Position numbers and translations under genes: made by a program | NCBI GenBank assembly: GCA_947462495.1 | Contig: CANHOY010000009.1 | Span: 1-21,037, forward strand | DNA from: Bacteroidota bacterium | GTDB taxonomy: Bacteria > Bacteroidota > Bacteroidia > Chitinophagales > Chitinophagaceae | Length of the DNA stretch: 21,037 nucleotides | Direction: 5' to 3' | Part shown: positions 7,156 to 13,640 of the stretch, piece by piece | Numbering within the stretch: position 1 is the stretch's first letter | Layout of the letters: each line of letters begins with the position of its first letter | Notes under the pieces: generated by a model | Seen by the model: the letters and a program-made list of their open reading frames with translations, nothing else | The model's database searches: none | Told to the model about the DNA's origin: nothing

Positions 7156-8814
7156 TTAATCGACCTTGTACATTTTCTCGTAATATTCTTCGGCCATTCT
7201 ATTGCTATCAAATTGGAAACGAACATCTTTCATTCCATTTTGAGTAATTTGACGCCAAGTATCTTTTTGTTCATAATACATTGGTACAATTTGATCATTT
7301 AAAATTTTATACATTTCATCTAAATCGTAATCGTCTTGCTGTTGCGTACTCATGTGGGCATAATCGGCTTTAGGCACTACAAAACCATTATTGCCATGAT
7401 TAATAAATTCTGGGATCCAGCCATCATCCGTTGAAAAGTTTACAGCTCCATTCATAGCAGCGGTCATTCCACTCGTGCCTGAAGCTTCTCTTGGCACACG
7501 CGGGTTATTTAGCCAAACATCTGAAGCTTGCTTCATTCTTTTACTCAAAGCCAATTCGTAACCAATGAGCACTGCCACATTATTATAGTTCTTACTTAAA
7601 TGCACCAAATTATTAAATTGAGAAATAGCTGGATGATCTACTGGGTAGGGTTTACCTGCAAATATCATTTGAACAGGATATTTGGTATTAGAAAGTAATT
7701 TTTCAAATCGTTCCATATCCCAAGATAAAAAGTCGGCTCTTTTATAGCCGGCAAAACGTCTGGCCCAAACAATAGTTAAAACATTGGGATCAAACACTTT
7801 CCCAGTTTGATCTGCTACTATTTCAAAAGCACGCTTTTTTAAATACATTTTACGGTCATCAAAAGCAGCATCTTCATTATTTTCGGCAAAACGATACAGT
7901 TGCTTATCGGCCCAATAGCGCCAATTTTGTGCGTTGGTAACATGGGTAATAGGGCAGATGCCATCATATTTACCCCAAAGTTCTCTACTTACATGTCCGT
8001 GTAATTCAGAAACGCCGTTTGCTTTTCTAGCAAAACGAAGTGCAGCTAAGGAGTGGTTGAATTGATCATCTTCAATACCGGTTAATTTTCTTACTTCATC
8101 AATGCTTAAGCCACAGAAATAGCCCATTTTATGACACAGATAAATATCGTGTTTTTCATTTCCAGCTTCTTCAGGGGTATGGGTGGTAAAAACCAAACGT
8201 TTTTTTACTTCATCTAATGATTTGTATTTATTCAATAAATAAAAGGCAGCAGAAAATCCGTGCGCTTCATTTAAATGGTATACTTCAGGATTAAAGTTTA
8301 TTTCATCAATTAATTTGGCGCCAGCCACTCCTAGTAAAATGAATTGAGCTACTTTGGTAGCCACATTGGCATCATACAAACGATGTGTTATGGTTTGAGA
8401 TACATAATCATTTTCAGGAAGGTCGGTGCTCAATAGAAATAAGGGGGCGCTACAAAAAGTATTAGGAGCTAAATAAAAAGCTTTCACCCATACTGGATGA
8501 TCGTGAATTAAAACTTGGTATTTAATACCAGTATCTTCTAGGAAAGAATATATCTTTTCCATAAAAGTTACCTGTAAAGTTTGGTCTTGATTTCGGGCTT
8601 GATCATAATAGCCATATTTCCAAAGGATACCAACGCCAATCAAATTCTGGTTTAATTCAAAAGCACTTCTTAAATGTGACCCTGCTAAAAATCCCAATCC
8701 GCCACTATAAATTTTCAATGGTTGGTGTATCGCAAATTCCATAGAAAAATAAGCCGCCTTCTTTTTAAATTGATCATTAATTGCATAAGGCACTTGATAG
8801 TTTCTAAAACTCAT
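7156..8814 (-). CDS. Alpha-glucan phosphorylase-like protein (GT35, short form) lacking the PLP lysine
   Basis: Homologue of glycogen/maltodextrin phosphorylase, 552 residues, of the short alpha-glucan phosphorylase type. Seen in order are YSMEF-like AYFSMEFAIH (21-30), YSGGLGFLAGSHL (36-48), HLNEAHGF (180-187, H185 matching the substrate-site His377 of rabbit muscle phosphorylase), TTHTPEEAG (210-218), ARRFAGYKR (351-359, with R353 and K358 matching the phosphate/PLP-phosphate residues R569 and K574), and EASGTSGMTAAMNGA (443-457). In true phosphorylases the residue eight after that Glu is the lysine bound to pyridoxal phosphate. Here it is T451, encoded by ACC, so a single base error cannot explain it. 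The protein may be a divergent glucan transferase, may bind PLP differently, or may be non-phosphorolytic. It is a single gene with its own terminator side; the start ATG at 8814 has no clear ribosome binding site. Confidence 0.85.
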   Translation of the reverse strand: MSFRNYQVPYAINDQFKKKAAYFSMEFAIHQPLKIYSGGLGFLAGSHLRSAFELNQNLIGVGILWKYGYYDQARNQDQTLQVTFMEKIYSFLEDTGIKYQVLIHDHPVWVKAFYLAPNTFCSAPLFLLSTDLPENDYVSQTITHRLYDANVATKVAQFILLGVAGAKLIDEINFNPEVYHLNEAHGFSAAFYLLNKYKSLDEVKKRLVFTTHTPEEAGNEKHDIYLCHKMGYFCGLSIDEVRKLTGIEDDQFNHSLAALRFARKANGVSELHGHVSRELWGKYDGICPITHVTNAQNWRYWADKQLYRFAENNEDAAFDDRKMYLKKRAFEIVADQTGKVFDPNVLTIVWARRFAGYKRADFLSWDMERFEKLLSNTKYPVQMIFAGKPYPVDHPAISQFNNLVHLSKNYNNVAVLIGYELALSKRMKQASDVWLNNPRVPREASGTSGMTAAMNGAVNFSTDDGWIPEFINHGNNGFVVPKADYAHMSTQQQDDYDLDEMYKILNDQIVPMYYEQKDTWRQITQNGMKDVRFQFDSNRMAEEYYEKMYKVD

Positions 8815-8884
8815 ATATACGGGTTTGGTAATTTGGCTGCAATATAATGGTATTTAAAGAAAATGTAATTAATACACATTAAAC

Positions 8885-8923
8885 TGTGGATAACAAGCGT
8901 TTGCAGGCTAAAATTGTGGATTA
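8885..8923 (-). other. Pair of DnaA-box-like sequences between glucan-phosphorylase and lipoprotein genes
   Basis: On the minus strand, TTATCCACA (8885-8893) matches the DnaA-box consensus exactly, and TAATCCACA (8915-8923) differs from it by one base. Both point the same way and start 30 bases apart, close to three helical turns. The second overlaps the stop codon of the lipoprotein gene. No dnaA, dnaN or AT-rich unwinding region is nearby, so an origin is not claimed; a chance pair or a DnaA-binding regulatory site are both possible. Confidence 0.3.
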
Positions 8924-9868
8924 TTTTTTCTTTTTTGACTTCCTTTTCTTGTTGTAGGTATCATTAAAGTAGCAAGTCATATTTCGGTGGTTGCCGCAAT
9001 TTCCATCTTCTTTAATACTTATTTGATTACCCTGTATCTTAAAATGGATGATACAAGCGTCTCCTTTTTCTGAATAAGTAGCTGTGTTTTTTGTAAAACT
9101 CATTAATCCTTTTAATTCTCCTACACAATCTCTATTTTCTCTTTCAAAATGCATGAAAAATTGATATTTACCTTGAACAGTATAATCTCTTATGGATATA
9201 AAATTTTTAGGATCTCTGCCATAATCTCCACTAAATGGATTGTTCATAGGGAGGGTGTCTAGCGGATTAATTACCTTACTATTTTCTGGTTTTTTATTGC
9301 TATCAAAATAGATGAGTTTAAAATCACTATCAATATAGGCCCAACCCTTTTTTTCATAAGTCAATGAATTGTCGGCACTCATTTTGTTTTCTTCTACCAA
9401 AAAAGAGGGTTCTTTATTGATATTCAAAATTTTACCATATTGTTTTGAACCTTTATTTTCATCTTTAAAATCGGTGATTACTTTATAACCAAGGTATTTA
9501 TTTTTTTTGCTAAAAACGATGATGCAAATTTCGAAATTGTTGCTGTGTTGAATTCTAAAAAGTAAATAATATTCTTCTTCTTTTTCTATTTTAAAGATGG
9601 GTTGTACTATCGCTTTTTTATCTTTTTTGCTAACGATGTTTTCAACAATAGAATCTGGGATAAATTGAGTTAAGGCTTTTCTGCCAATTACTAATGTGTC
9701 TGTAAATCGATTTAAATTGGTATCAGCAATGGTAACCGGTAAGACGACCACTTTGAAAATTTTATTAAAATCGTTGATGGTAATAGGCGTATTGCCAGTT
9801 AAGTCTGTTTTCTCTTCAGAACAAGCCATTAATAAACATAGCAACCCAAATAGGCAATACCTGCGCAT
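8921..9868 (-). CDS. Unknown lipoprotein with C-terminal Cys-rich module and lysine tail
   Basis: I do not recognise the family. The protein has 315 residues from the ATG at 9868; a TTG two codons upstream is less likely. The N-terminus MRRYCLFGLLCLLMAC is a lipoprotein signal with lipobox LMAC and lipidation at C16, so it should be anchored in the envelope facing the periplasm or cell surface. The central part is beta-rich with many Lys and Ile. Near the C-terminus a compact module has four cysteines (in DCVGELKG, GDACIIHF, GNCGNHR and MTCYF) that could form two disulfides. The protein ends in a very basic run (NKKRKSKKKK). It is transcribed towards the phosphorylase homologue, 106 bases ahead of it, and diverges from the Nramp gene. 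A candidate promoter lies just upstream. No function is assigned. Confidence 0.75.
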   Translation of the reverse strand: MRRYCLFGLLCLLMACSEEKTDLTGNTPITINDFNKIFKVVVLPVTIADTNLNRFTDTLVIGRKALTQFIPDSIVENIVSKKDKKAIVQPIFKIEKEEEYYLLFRIQHSNNFEICIIVFSKKNKYLGYKVITDFKDENKGSKQYGKILNINKEPSFLVEENKMSADNSLTYEKKGWAYIDSDFKLIYFDSNKKPENSKVINPLDTLPMNNPFSGDYGRDPKNFISIRDYTVQGKYQFFMHFERENRDCVGELKGLMSFTKNTATYSEKGDACIIHFKIQGNQISIKEDGNCGNHRNMTCYFNDTYNKKRKSKKKK

Positions 9869-9882
9869 GTTCAATTTTTTTG

Positions 9883-9914
9883 CTAAAATAGACTAACAAA
9901 CCGAGTTCCACAAA
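9883..9914 (-). promoter_or_regulatory. Candidate Bacteroidota-type promoter for the lipoprotein gene
   Basis: Read on the minus strand, TTTG (9914-9911) is followed after about 20 bases by TATTTTAG (9890-9883), which matches the -7 consensus TAnnTTTG at seven of eight positions. The lipoprotein ATG at 9868 lies 15 bases past the -7 box, leaving a very short leader. Motif match only. Confidence 0.33.
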
Positions 9915-9942
9915 GCTTTTATCATTAAATTTACATATTAAC

Positions 9943-9951
9943 AGGGGGAGG
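9943..9951 (+). promoter_or_regulatory. Consensus Shine-Dalgarno ahead of the Nramp-UspA gene
   Basis: The purine run AGGGGGAGG contains the full GGAGG core seven bases before the ATG at 9959, ideal spacing. None of the other genes in the window with a visible start shows such a site; most have only A/T-rich leaders, as is usual in Bacteroidota. It firmly fixes the start of the transporter gene. Confidence 0.7.
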
Positions 9952-9958
9952 ATATACT

Positions 9959-11827
9959 ATGGTAGATAAGTCTTTAGATACTTTACATGAATCGGTGTCC
10001 ATTCAAAATAAGAAAGGGTGGCGTAAACTGTTGGCATTTATAGGCCCTGCTTACTTAGTAAGTGTAGGATATATGGATCCAGGCAATTGGGCCACTGATT
10101 TACAAGGTGGGGCTAAATTTGGCTATCAATTAATTTGGGTCTTATTGCTAAGTAATTTAATGGCCATTTTATTACAAAGCTTAAGTGCAAGACTTGGCAT
10201 TGTGCGTCGCTTAGATTTAGCACAAGCCAATAGAGCAACCTATCCTCCATTTATCAATTTTATCTTATACCTATTAGCGGAATTGGCCATTGCCGCAACA
10301 GATTTGGCGGAAGTATTGGGGATGGCCATAGGTATAAAATTATTAACAGGAATGCCACTGATGTATGGAACCATGATAACGGTTTTTGATACTTTCTTAT
10401 TTTTATTTTTACAACGGTACGGCATACGAAAAATGGAAGCTTTTATTTTAGTTTTAGTGGCCACTATAGGTTTTAGTTTTTTAATGCAAATGTTTATTGC
10501 AAAACCAGATTTGTCCTACGCTATAAAAGGTTTTATACCAACTAATTTATCACCTGAAGCATTATATATTGCAGTGGGAATTATTGGTGCTACCGTAATG
10601 CCACATAATTTATACTTGCATTCTGCCTTGGTGCAAACACGAAAAATTGAAAGAAGTAGTAAAGGCATTCGAAAATCTATATTGTATAATTTTATTGATA
10701 GTGCAGTGGCTTTAAATGCGGCCTTTTTTGTAAATGCAGCTATTTTAATTTTAGCAGCAACTGCTTTTTTTACAACAGGGAATACACAGGTAGCTAGAAT
10801 TGAAGAAGCGCATTCGATGTTGGCCCCTTTATTAGGTTCTACCTTAGCGCCTACTTTATTTGCAATAGCATTAATTGCAGCAGGCCAGAGTTCCACAGTG
10901 ACCGGTACTTTGGCTGGACAAATTGTAATGGAAGGCTATTTGAAGTTAAGATTAAACCCATGGATTAGAAGATTATTAACTAGGTTAATCGCTATCATTC
11001 CAGCGATATTAGTTATTGGTATTATGGGAGAAGAACATGTAGATGAACTATTGGTGTTGAGTCAGGTAATTTTAAGCTTACAATTAGGCTTTGCGGTGAT
11101 CCCACTCATTCATTTCGTGAGTGATAAATCTACTATGGGCGAATTTGTGATTGGCTGGAAAGTGAAATTAATGGCTTGGGTGGTGGCTAGTATTTTAGTT
11201 TTTCTAAATGGTAATTTAGTAGTTGGGTTTGTTACAAATTTTTATAACGGAACAGGAAATATTCTTTTAAAATTATTTCTTATTGTATTAGTACTTTTAT
11301 TTTTAGCATTATTGATATATATAATTGTATTTCCTATTTTCTTAAAAAGACATCCTGCAAAGGTAGAAGAAGGATTTCATGGAGAAATGATTGAATTAGA
11401 TTGGACGCAGGACGCGCCAGTGAATAAAATTGCGATTGCTGTAGATTTTTCAGAAGCAGATGCAAGACTTATAAAGACAGCTATTCAGCATGCACACCAG
11501 GCCACTGAATTTATTTTTATACATGTCGTAGAAAGTGCCACTGCTAAATATTTGCGAGAATCGAGTGATGACATTGAAACCAGAAAAGACCAGGCTAGGC
11601 TAGATACGTATGCGCATGCTTTGCAATTGAAAGGCTATAAAGCAACAACTTATTTAGGGTACGAGAATAGAGTAAAGGAAATTGTTAAAATGGTTGAATC
11701 TTATGATGCTAAGTTATTGGTCATGGGCGGTCATCGCCACCAAGGATGGAAAGATTATATTTTTGGAGAGACCATTGAATCTGTTAGGCATAAAGTTAAA
11801 ATCCCTGTCTTAATTGTGAATACATAA
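9959..11827 (+). CDS. mntH: Nramp divalent-metal transporter fused to a C-terminal UspA domain
   Basis: A 622-residue fusion. Residues about 22-465 form an Nramp (SLC11/MntH) proton-coupled importer of Mn(II)/Fe(II) with about 11 membrane helices. The metal-binding DPGN loop is D40-N43 in TM1, and the TM6 site is A211/M214 within ATVMPHN, so both halves of the metal site are intact. After a linker, residues 488-622 form a universal stress protein domain (IAIAVDFSEAD at the start, LLVMGGHRHQG near the end). In the UspA nucleotide motif G-x2-G-x9-G(S/T), the second Gly is Arg and the last S/T is Glu, so ATP binding is doubtful. The domain lies on the cytoplasmic side and may sense or gate transport. 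The start is fixed by a strong Shine-Dalgarno. The symbol is given for the transporter part. Confidence 0.9.
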   Translation: MVDKSLDTLHESVSIQNKKGWRKLLAFIGPAYLVSVGYMDPGNWATDLQGGAKFGYQLIWVLLLSNLMAILLQSLSARLGIVRRLDLAQANRATYPPFINFILYLLAELAIAATDLAEVLGMAIGIKLLTGMPLMYGTMITVFDTFLFLFLQRYGIRKMEAFILVLVATIGFSFLMQMFIAKPDLSYAIKGFIPTNLSPEALYIAVGIIGATVMPHNLYLHSALVQTRKIERSSKGIRKSILYNFIDSAVALNAAFFVNAAILILAATAFFTTGNTQVARIEEAHSMLAPLLGSTLAPTLFAIALIAAGQSSTVTGTLAGQIVMEGYLKLRLNPWIRRLLTRLIAIIPAILVIGIMGEEHVDELLVLSQVILSLQLGFAVIPLIHFVSDKSTMGEFVIGWKVKLMAWVVASILVFLNGNLVVGFVTNFYNGTGNILLKLFLIVLVLLFLALLIYIIVFPIFLKRHPAKVEEGFHGEMIELDWTQDAPVNKIAIAVDFSEADARLIKTAIQHAHQATEFIFIHVVESATAKYLRESSDDIETRKDQARLDTYAHALQLKGYKATTYLGYENRVKEIVKMVESYDAKLLVMGGHRHQGWKDYIFGETIESVRHKVKIPVLIVNT

Positions 11828-11886
11828 AAGGGAGTTAAATGGTCATTTTACTATCTAATGGCAGCTTTTTTTAAAGCTATATTTTG

Positions 11887-11894
11887 TACATTTG
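11887..11894 (+). promoter_or_regulatory. Candidate -7 box of the icd promoter
   Basis: TACATTTG matches the Bacteroidota -7 consensus TAnnTTTG fully and lies 20 bases before the ATG at 11915. No clear -33 TTG is seen, only a T-run near 11866-11872. The position implies transcription begins after base 11895, which argues against the upstream in-frame ATG at 11858 as the translation start. Confidence 0.42.
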
Positions 11895-11914
11895 TATACA
11901 AAATTTTAAACACT

Positions 11915-13147
11915 ATGGGACAAAAAATTAAAGTAGCCAATCCAGTGGTTGAATTGGATGGAGATGAAATGACTAGAATCATTTGGAAGTTTATTAAAGA
12001 TAAACTGATTCTTCCTTATTTAGATATTGATATCAAGTACTACGATTTAGGAATGGAATATCGTGATGAGACCAATGACCAAGTAACGGTTGATGCGGCC
12101 AATGCCATCAAACAATATGGAGTGGGTATTAAATGTGCAACTATAACACCGGATGAACAAAGAGTAGAAGAGTTCAAATTGAAACAAATGTGGAAGAGCC
12201 CCAATGGCACTATTCGTAATATTTTAGATGGTACTGTATTTAGAGAGCCCATTGTTTGTAACAATGTACCTCGTTTGGTACCTAATTGGACGGCGCCTAT
12301 TTGTATTGGACGTCACGCTTTTGGTGACCAGTACCGTGCCACCGATTTTGTAACCAAAGGGAAAGGTAAATTAACCATTAAGTTTGAAGGAGAAGATGGT
12401 ACTAAGCAAGAATTTGAAGTATTTAATTTCAAGGGAGATGGGGTTGCTTTAGCGATGTACAATACGGATGAAAGTATTTATGGTTTTGCCCGTGCTTGTT
12501 TTAACCAAGCTTTAGCAAAAAAATGGCCATTGTACTTGTCTACTAAGAATACGATTTTGAAAAAATATGATGGTCGTTTTAAAGATATATTCGAAGACGT
12601 GTATCAAAATGAGTTTAAAGCAAAATATGCTGATGCAGGTATTACTTATGAGCACCGTTTAATTGATGACATGGTAGCAAGTGCTTTAAAATGGAATGGT
12701 AATTTTGTATGGGCTTGTAAAAATTATGATGGCGATGTGCAATCAGATACAGTGGCTCAAGGTTTTGGCTCTTTGGGTTTAATGACTTCTACTTTAATTA
12801 CACCAGATGGTAAAGTAATGGAAGCGGAAGCAGCCCATGGAACGGTTACACGTCATTATCGTGAGCACCAAAAAGGAAATAGAACTTCTACCAACCCGAT
12901 AGCCTCTATTTTTGCATGGACAAGAGGTTTAGAGTTTCGTGGTCAATTAGATAACAACCAAGAACTAATTCACTTCAGCAAGGCTTTGGAAGAAGTTTGT
13001 GTAGAAACAGTAGAGTCGGGTATTATGACCAAAGACTTAGCAGTATGTGTGCACGGAAATAAAGTTAAACATGGCGATCATTATGTGTATACAGAAGAGT
13101 TCTTGGACGCACTTGATAGTAATTTGCAAAAAAAGCTTGCTCAATAA
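11915..13147 (+). CDS. icd: NADP-dependent isocitrate dehydrogenase, eukaryote-type homodimeric
   Basis: Oxidative decarboxylation of isocitrate to 2-oxoglutarate in the TCA cycle, yielding NADPH. It has 410 residues and resembles cytosolic/mitochondrial IDH1/IDH2 far more than E. coli Icd. Substrate-site residues align with human IDH1 at an offset of one: T78, S95, N97, R101, R110 and R133 (the equivalent of R132) in KSPNGTIRN, TVFREP and GRHAFGDQY. The metal-binding Asp block NYDGDVQSDTVAQGFGS and the NADP-binding EAAHGTVTRHY and RTSTNPIASIFAW blocks are also present. An in-frame ATG at 11858 would add 19 residues (MAAFFKAIF...) with no family counterpart and overlapping the promoter, so the ATG at 11915 is chosen. 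Single gene, ended by the 13249 terminator. The last eight codons are part of a 26-base direct repeat. Confidence 0.95.
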   Translation: MGQKIKVANPVVELDGDEMTRIIWKFIKDKLILPYLDIDIKYYDLGMEYRDETNDQVTVDAANAIKQYGVGIKCATITPDEQRVEEFKLKQMWKSPNGTIRNILDGTVFREPIVCNNVPRLVPNWTAPICIGRHAFGDQYRATDFVTKGKGKLTIKFEGEDGTKQEFEVFNFKGDGVALAMYNTDESIYGFARACFNQALAKKWPLYLSTKNTILKKYDGRFKDIFEDVYQNEFKAKYADAGITYEHRLIDDMVASALKWNGNFVWACKNYDGDVQSDTVAQGFGSLGLMTSTLITPDGKVMEAEAAHGTVTRHYREHQKGNRTSTNPIASIFAWTRGLEFRGQLDNNQELIHFSKALEEVCVETVESGIMTKDLAVCVHGNKVKHGDHYVYTEEFLDALDSNLQKKLAQ

Positions 13148-13148
13148 A
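13123..13148 (+). repeat. 26-bp direct repeat, copy 1 (3' end of icd)
   Basis: The last seven codons and the stop of icd, identical over 26 bases to 13201-13226, 78 bases downstream. Flanks beyond the repeat differ. Confidence 0.9.
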
Positions 13149-13170
13149 ATATAGCAATCCTTTTTTGCAA
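13124..13170 (+). repeat. Imperfect hairpin spanning the icd stop codon
   Basis: ttgcaaaaaa (13124-13133) pairs with ttttttgcaa (13161-13170), then G13135 with C13159, and ttgct (13137-13141) with agcaa (13153-13157), around an 11-base loop that contains the TAA stop. Two mismatches interrupt the stem. The same inverted arm can pair instead with the second direct-repeat copy (13202-13211), so two exclusive foldings exist in RNA. There is no U-run after the stem, so it is not a standard terminator. Confidence 0.55.
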
Positions 13171-13200
13171 CGCTAATGATTTTAAATTTTCTTTGAAAAT

Positions 13201-13226
13201 TTTGCAAAAAAAGCTTGCTCAATAAA
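13201..13226 (+). repeat. 26-bp direct repeat, copy 2 (duplicated icd 3' end, non-coding)
   Basis: Exact copy of the icd tail including its stop codon, in the same frame register (78-base offset) but after the real stop, so untranslated. Confidence 0.9.
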
Positions 13227-13248
13227 TATTAAGTTAGCCTTAAAATAT

Positions 13249-13283
13249 AAAAAGCCATCTCGAATGAACGGGATGGCTTTTTT
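13249..13283. terminator. Bidirectional rho-independent terminator after icd
   Basis: A 14-base stem (13249-13262 with 13269-13282, one G-T pair) around a 6-base loop aatgaa, with A-run before and T-run after. It sits between the convergent icd and the Cys/His-rich gene (stop at 13301) and can serve both. Confidence 0.85.
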
Positions 13284-13300
13284 AATCTTTGTGAATTAAT

Positions 13301-13522
13301 TTACGCTTTTTTCATGCAGTCTTTTCCGCAATCATGCTTGCAATCTTTAGCACTACACATATGTCCTTTTTCTCCATGATTGGCAATATGTCCAGCACCG
13401 TTTTTATGGCAGGCGGCAGTGCATTTGTGTTCTGCTTTATGACAATCTGCAGTGCATTTATCGGCAGCAAAAGAAAAGTTAGCAGCCATTAAAAATAATC
13501 CAGCGAATAATAGTTTTTTCAT
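13301..13522 (-). CDS. Small exported Cys/His-rich protein, putative metal binder
   Basis: A 73-residue protein, family not recognised. Residues 1-19 are a clear Sec signal (KK, hydrophobic core, SFA before A20). The mature chain of about 53 residues has eight cysteines and seven histidines. Two near-identical units KCTADCHK (22-29) and KCTAACHK (33-40) each give C-x3-C-H. They are followed by H45, H49, H54, then C56, C61, H63, C65 and C69, and a lysine-rich end. The spacing suits thiolate/imidazole coordination of copper, zinc or other soft metals in the periplasm. C-x3-C-H also resembles a rare heme c attachment form, but the protein looks too small and no cytochrome maturation gene is near. 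It stands alone, convergent with icd. The ATG at 13522 gives the complete signal peptide. Confidence 0.8.
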   Translation of the reverse strand: MKKLLFAGLFLMAANFSFAADKCTADCHKAEHKCTAACHKNGAGHIANHGEKGHMCSAKDCKHDCGKDCMKKA

Positions 13523-13640
13523 AGTTTATATTTTAGGTCAAAAATTATTTTGTTAGTACTAATATACGAAATTGTTTCGGGGTAGATTCAACTTAAGGTA
13601 TTGTATAATTGTTAAAAATGATTAAGTAGTTGAAAAGCGC

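Noticed and set aside
8885..8923. Replication origin
   Set aside because: Only two boxes, no dnaA or dnaN neighbourhood and no clear AT-rich unwinding region.
10516..10896. 126-residue open frame on the minus strand inside the Nramp gene
   Set aside because: It is fully antisense to a conserved membrane-protein sequence and has no recognisable domain or start signal; a shadow frame.
11863..11878. Terminator for the Nramp gene (agcttt/aaagct hairpin)
   Set aside because: Only six weak pairs, with no proper U-run after the stem; it overlaps the region expected to hold the icd promoter.
11858..11914. 19-residue N-terminal extension of isocitrate dehydrogenase
   Set aside because: It has no counterpart in the family and covers the candidate -7 box; MGQKIKV at 11915 aligns with the normal N-terminus.
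13123..13226. CRISPR-like or tandem repeat array
   Set aside because: Only two copies, one being coding sequence of icd, with a single 52-base spacer and no cas genes.
13367..13459. Small multiheme cytochrome based on two C-x3-C-H motifs
   Set aside because: The spacing variant is rare, the protein is very small, the remaining Cys/His fit metal binding better, and no cytochrome genes are near.
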